Below, piece after piece: positions 6,644 to 7,274 of a stretch of 7,274 nt of DNA; the stretch's first letter is position 1, and every line of letters starts with the position of its first letter. Source of the stretch: Streptococcaceae bacterium (GTDB taxonomy: Bacteria; Bacillota; Bacilli; Lactobacillales; Streptococcaceae); contig JAITHN010000079.1 of NCBI GenBank assembly GCA_031279745.1, forward strand, positions 1-7,274. Reading direction: 5' to 3'. Both the position numbers and the translations under genes were made by a program. The notes below the pieces were generated by a model. The model did no database searches and was not told where the DNA came from. It saw nothing but the letters and a program-made list of their open reading frames with translations.

Positions 6644-6689
6644 ATCTCTCCCTAGAAAGTATTGGCTTTTAAGGGAGAGATTTTTTTTT
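6644..6689 (+). terminator. Strong Rho-independent terminator, plus strand
   Basis: A perfect 10-bp stem, ATCTCTCCCT (6644-6653) with AGGGAGAGAT (6672-6681), continues after one mismatch into an inner GAAAG/CTTTT pairing with a 6-nt loop, and ends in nine T (6681-6689). It implies that a plus-strand transcript crosses this region; the small ORF at 6371-6532 is the only candidate gene for it. Confidence 0.9.
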
Positions 6690-6715
6690 ATGAACTTGTA
6701 AAGGCTCGACTGCAA

Positions 6716-6745
6716 ATGACTTCGAAACACTAGGCTCGAAGTCAT
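6716..6745. repeat. Perfect 10-bp inverted repeat
   Basis: ATGACTTCGA (6716-6725) and TCGAAGTCAT (6736-6745) around a 10-nt spacer. There is no T-run after either arm, so it is not a typical terminator. It could be an operator, a transcript-stabilising hairpin or part of a degenerate mobile repeat. Confidence 0.7.
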
Positions 6746-6774
6746 CTAGAGACTCTTTAAGCAAGTACAAGTAG

Positions 6775-6803
6775 CGAAACCCCCGTGCTTGTCTGGAATG
6801 CAA
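6775..6803 (+). repeat. 29-bp imperfect direct repeat, copy 1
   Basis: Matches 6836-6864 at 25 of 29 positions. The last 16 bp, CTTGTCTGGAATGCAA, are identical in both copies. The start-to-start distance is 61 bp. Confidence 0.75.
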
Positions 6804-6835
6804 AAGCTCAAAAATCACGAAAACCGACCCCAAGA

Positions 6836-6864
6836 CGAAAAACCCATCCTTGTCTGGAATGCAA
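6836..6864 (+). repeat. 29-bp imperfect direct repeat, copy 2
   Basis: Second copy of the element at 6775-6803, with the four differences clustered in its first 13 bp. Two copies with dissimilar spacer sequence do not make a CRISPR array. Confidence 0.75.
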
Positions 6865-6889
6865 TGATCGATTGGACTCCAAGGACATT

Positions 6890-6924
6890 AAAAAAGCGGC
6901 AGAAATGTTTTCAGTTCTACCGCT
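6890..6924 (-). terminator. Rho-independent terminator for the sortase gene
   Basis: On the minus strand, AGCGGTAGAA (complement of 6915-6924) pairs with TTCTGCCGCT (complement of 6895-6904) over 10 bp with one G-U pair and a 10-nt loop, followed by TTTTT (complement of 6890-6894). It lies 32 bp after the sortase stop codon. Confidence 0.87.
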
Positions 6925-6955
6925 CCAATAGGGGAGAAGCATTGTAGTGATCTAA

Positions 6956-7274
6956 CTAATAAGCGAAGACTACTCGGTTGGTCGTCTGGGACAAACAAGT
7001 TTGAAGGGTTAGTCTTTCTGTTTTCCCTACTCCGATAATTTGATACCAATAATCTTTTTTCGTCCCTACTTCATATCCATCATCATCAATCGTTAAGGAA
7101 AGTTGTACAGTATATGTCTTTCTCTTCTTATTTTTGTCTACGACCATGATTTTATCGCCTTTTTTCAAATCCTTTACGACCGCAAACGCACCTGGATTAT
7201 GGGCAATGACATGTGTATTTTTATTATCATTTACAGATAATACGGGAACCCCTCCAAAAGTTGCTGCAGCGGTC
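6956..7274 (-). CDS. Sortase, C-terminal part (5' end beyond the window)
   Basis: The last 105 residues of a sortase, the membrane-anchored cysteine transpeptidase that links surface proteins to the cell wall. The catalytic triad is visible: histidine in HVIAHNPGAF (codon 7199-7201), cysteine in LTLQTC (codon 6995-6997) and arginine in TTNRVVFAY (codon 6974-6976). Between them come LKKGDKIMVVD and a KDYWYQIIG stretch, both usual features of the sortase fold. The reading frame is open to the window edge, so the N-terminal signal/anchor helix and the true start are not seen. The protein stops only a few residues after the arginine, without a C-terminal membrane helix, which argues against a pilus-type class C enzyme; the class is otherwise unsettled. 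It is followed by its own terminator. No LPXTG substrate gene is in the window, so its targets are unknown. Confidence 0.87.
   Translation of the reverse strand, partial: TAAATFGGVPVLSVNDNKNTHVIAHNPGAFAVVKDLKKGDKIMVVDKNKKRKTYTVQLSLTIDDDGYEVGTKKDYWYQIIGVGKTERLTLQTCLSQTTNRVVFAY

Larger units (their letters stand above)
6690..6889. other. Non-coding stretch with repeats between two terminators
   Basis: No ORF with a credible ribosome site is seen on either strand. It contains a perfect inverted repeat (6716-6745) and two copies of a 29-bp direct repeat (6775-6803 and 6836-6864), listed separately. It is bounded by the plus-strand terminator ending at 6689 and the minus-strand terminator starting at 6890. 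Confidence 0.6.

Noticed and set aside
6533..6690. Riboswitch or T-box leader
   Set aside because: I see no T-box consensus or known aptamer motif, and no downstream gene on the same strand after the terminator.
6624..6701. 25-codon ORF reading through the terminator
   Set aside because: Its coding sequence is mostly the terminator stem and T-run, and it lacks a proper ribosome site.
6775..6864. CRISPR array
   Set aside because: Only two imperfect copies are present, with no further repeats and no cas genes.

Overview
The window looks like chromosomal DNA of a low-GC Gram-positive, most likely a member of the Lactobacillales. The reasons are strong AGGAG-type ribosome binding sites, a Prs of the 'SPKNSGIKRAR' type that I recognise from streptococci and relatives, and a cysteine desulfurase followed directly by a DUF1831 protein, a pairing familiar from lactic acid bacteria. 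I cannot name genus or species. No tRNA, rRNA, CRISPR array, phage gene or insertion sequence is visible.

Layout. (1) 91-2578, plus strand: a two-component pair, an OmpR-family response regulator (PhoP-like) and a PhoR-like sensor kinase, with the two genes overlapping by 17 bp. A decayed copy of the end of phoR appears to follow the stop codon, and then a bidirectional terminator at 2711-2744. (2) 2788-6302, minus strand: a compact four-gene unit read in the order lipid kinase, ribose-phosphate pyrophosphokinase (prs), cysteine desulfurase (nifS), DUF1831 protein. Gaps are 51 and 40 bp, then an 11-bp overlap. A good sigma-A-type promoter lies before the lipid kinase (6327-6354) and the shared terminator closes the unit. 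(3) 6371-6532, plus strand: a small unrecognised ORF diverging from the lipid kinase. (4) 6533-6955: non-coding, with a strong plus-strand terminator, a perfect 10-bp inverted repeat, two copies of a 29-bp direct repeat, and a minus-strand terminator. (5) 6956 to the window end, minus strand: the C-terminal 105 residues of a sortase.

Function. The two-component pair should sense phosphate or cell-envelope state; no phosphate transporter gene is next to it here. The minus-strand unit joins lipid phosphorylation, PRPP supply (or a PRPP-synthase-like regulator), and sulfur mobilisation from cysteine. The tight coupling of nifS with the DUF1831 gene suggests that these two work together. The sortase would anchor surface proteins to the cell wall.

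Most of the window is ordinary core genome and I see no complete new system. The points most worth a second look are the altered active-site residues in Prs, the apparent duplication of the phoR 3' end, the orphan small ORF with its structured downstream region, and the paired repeats before the sortase.
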